Source: an uncultured Roseiflexaceae bacterium
Lineage (GTDB): Bacteria > Chloroflexota > Chloroflexia > Chloroflexales > Roseiflexaceae
Length of the DNA stretch: 64,000 nucleotides
Assembly: GCA_937974195.1 (NCBI GenBank)
Contig: CALJIC010000253.1
Span: 1 to 64,000 of the forward strand
Reading direction: 5' to 3'
This document shows positions 63,304-64,000 of this stretch, in pieces; within the stretch, counting starts at the first letter, position 1, and every line of letters starts with the position of its first letter. The translations under genes and the position numbers were made by a program. Under the pieces are notes generated by a model. The model saw only the letters and a list, made by a program, of their open reading frames with translations, was not told where the DNA came from and did not search any database.

Positions 63304-64000
63304 TCAGACGGGGAACAGGCCGTGCTTCTTGGGCGGGTTCTGCTGCACCTTCGTGCGCAGCAGCTCCAGCGCCCGGATCAGGCGCGGCCGGGTCTCGCGC
63401 GGCTCGATCACCTCGTCGATCTGCCCGACGTCGGCCGCCTTGTACGGGTTGAAGAACGCCTCGCGGTACGCGCGGACGAACTCCCGCTCGAGCGCCTCGC
63501 GGTCGGCGGCCTGCTCGAGCTCGCGCCGGTGCAGGATGCGCACCGCGCCCTCGGCGCCCATCACCGCGATCTGCGCGCTCGGCCAGGCGTACACCAGGTC
63601 GCTGCGCATCTGCTTGGAGCTGAGCGCCAGGTAGGCGCCGCCGATCGCCCGGCGGGTGATCACCGCGATCTTCGGCACGGTGGCCTCGCAGTAGGCGTAG
63701 ATCACCTTGGCGCCGTGGCGGATGATGCCGTCGTGCTCCTGCGCCACCCCGGGCAGGTAGCCGGGGCAGTCCACGAAGGTGATCACCGGGATGTTGAAGG
63801 CGTCGCAGGTGCGCACGAAGCGCGCGATCTTATCGCTGGCGTTGATGTCGAGCACGCCCGCCGCCACCATCGGCTGGTTGGCGACGATGCCGACCGAGTA
63901 GCCGTCCAGCCGGGCGAAGCCGACCACGGCGTTCGGCGCGTAGTCGGGCTGGATCTCGAGGAAGCTGTCGTGGTCGATGATCCGCCCGATCACGGCGAGC
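63304..64000 (-). CDS. methylmalonyl-CoA decarboxylase/acyl-CoA carboxyltransferase, partial
   Basis: The C-terminal ~230 residues of a PccB/MmdA-family carboxyltransferase; the 5' part lies beyond the window. Motifs: VDCPGYLPGVAQEHDGIIRHGAKVIYAYCEATVPK and RRAIGGAYLALSSKQM, as in the 15967 gene, and the same end, RPRLIRALELL then PPKKHG. Its downstream genes oadG, bccP and oadB show it belongs to a membrane Na+ pump, so MmdA (methylmalonyl-CoA decarboxylase) is favoured over carboxylase, although glutaconyl-CoA or propionyl-CoA substrates are possible. Confidence 0.9.
   Translation of the reverse strand, partial: LAVIGRIIDHDSFLEIQPDYAPNAVVGFARLDGYSVGIVANQPMVAAGVLDINASDKIARFVRTCDAFNIPVITFVDCPGYLPGVAQEHDGIIRHGAKVIYAYCEATVPKIAVITRRAIGGAYLALSSKQMRSDLVYAWPSAQIAVMGAEGAVRILHRRELEQAADREALEREFVRAYREAFFNPYKAADVGQIDEVIEPRETRPRLIRALELLRTKVQQNPPKKHGLFPV

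Overview
The window is GC-rich bacterial chromosome, about 70% GC by eye, densely coded on both strands, with no phage, plasmid, insertion sequence, CRISPR array, rRNA or tRNA that I could see. The gene set suggests a Chloroflexota bacterium, most likely class Chloroflexia. It combines a DUF5317 protein carrying an NHLP-clan tail, a SARP-type promoter, a secreted choice-of-anchor-like protein, tandem universal stress proteins next to a NifJ-type pyruvate oxidoreductase, methylmalonyl-CoA enzymes, and interspersed hairpin repeats. The phylum call is inference from gene content, not from a marker tree.

Layout. 1-3893: a dinG exonuclease-helicase gene between two repeat-rich gaps. 3894-10037: HtrA protease, aldo/keto reductase, GrpB-family protein, and an M24 peptidase/Ser-Thr kinase pair. 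10169-12347: a SARP-like promoter (three 7-bp direct repeats at an exact 11-bp period, 8 bp before a -10 box) driving a 43-aa secreted peptide, a DUF5317-NHLP membrane protein and a histidine kinase. This is the most unusual unit in the window. 12375-15789: a methyltransferase, selD with an in-frame TGA (selenocysteine) and SECIS-like hairpin, and a partner-switching module with two anti-sigma-type kinases and a STAS protein. 15967-22303: acyl-CoA carboxyltransferase, methylmalonyl-CoA mutase large subunit, Maf/response regulator pair, aminotransferase. 22348-33823: mixed metabolism, a DtxR-family regulator with its own operator-like palindrome, a large membrane glycosyltransferase, SDR and ornithine-cyclodeaminase-like genes. 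33837-44454: transporters, miaA, two GT4 glycosyltransferases, a GH125 mannosidase, a sensor PP2C phosphatase and a short CysS/MshC-like ligase. 44702-51388: OsmC, PhyH dioxygenase, zinc-ribbon protein coupled to mobA, an AspT/YidE-type transporter, and a thioredoxin-reductase-like flavoprotein without the CxxC pair. 51621-64000: stress and anaerobic-type metabolism.

How the genes work together. From 61097 down to 52151 six minus-strand genes (nifJ, a dihydroorotate-dehydrogenase-like protein, a membrane polyferredoxin, two double-Usp proteins and a small-molecule kinase) read as one possible operon linking pyruvate oxidation, electron transfer and stress response. Just upstream, mmdA-oadG-bccP-oadB encode a sodium-pumping acyl-CoA decarboxylase. 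With the mutase and second carboxyltransferase at 15967-19305 this points to active methylmalonyl-CoA/propionyl-CoA metabolism. The partner-switching kinases and the PP2C phosphatase at 41316 could belong to one regulatory circuit, although they are about 26 kb apart. Repeat families (a CACGGAGGG tandem motif, a GCGCAG-CACG-CTGCGC hairpin, and a multi-hairpin element near 34811 and 51449) sit only in gaps and at some gene ends probably act as terminators.
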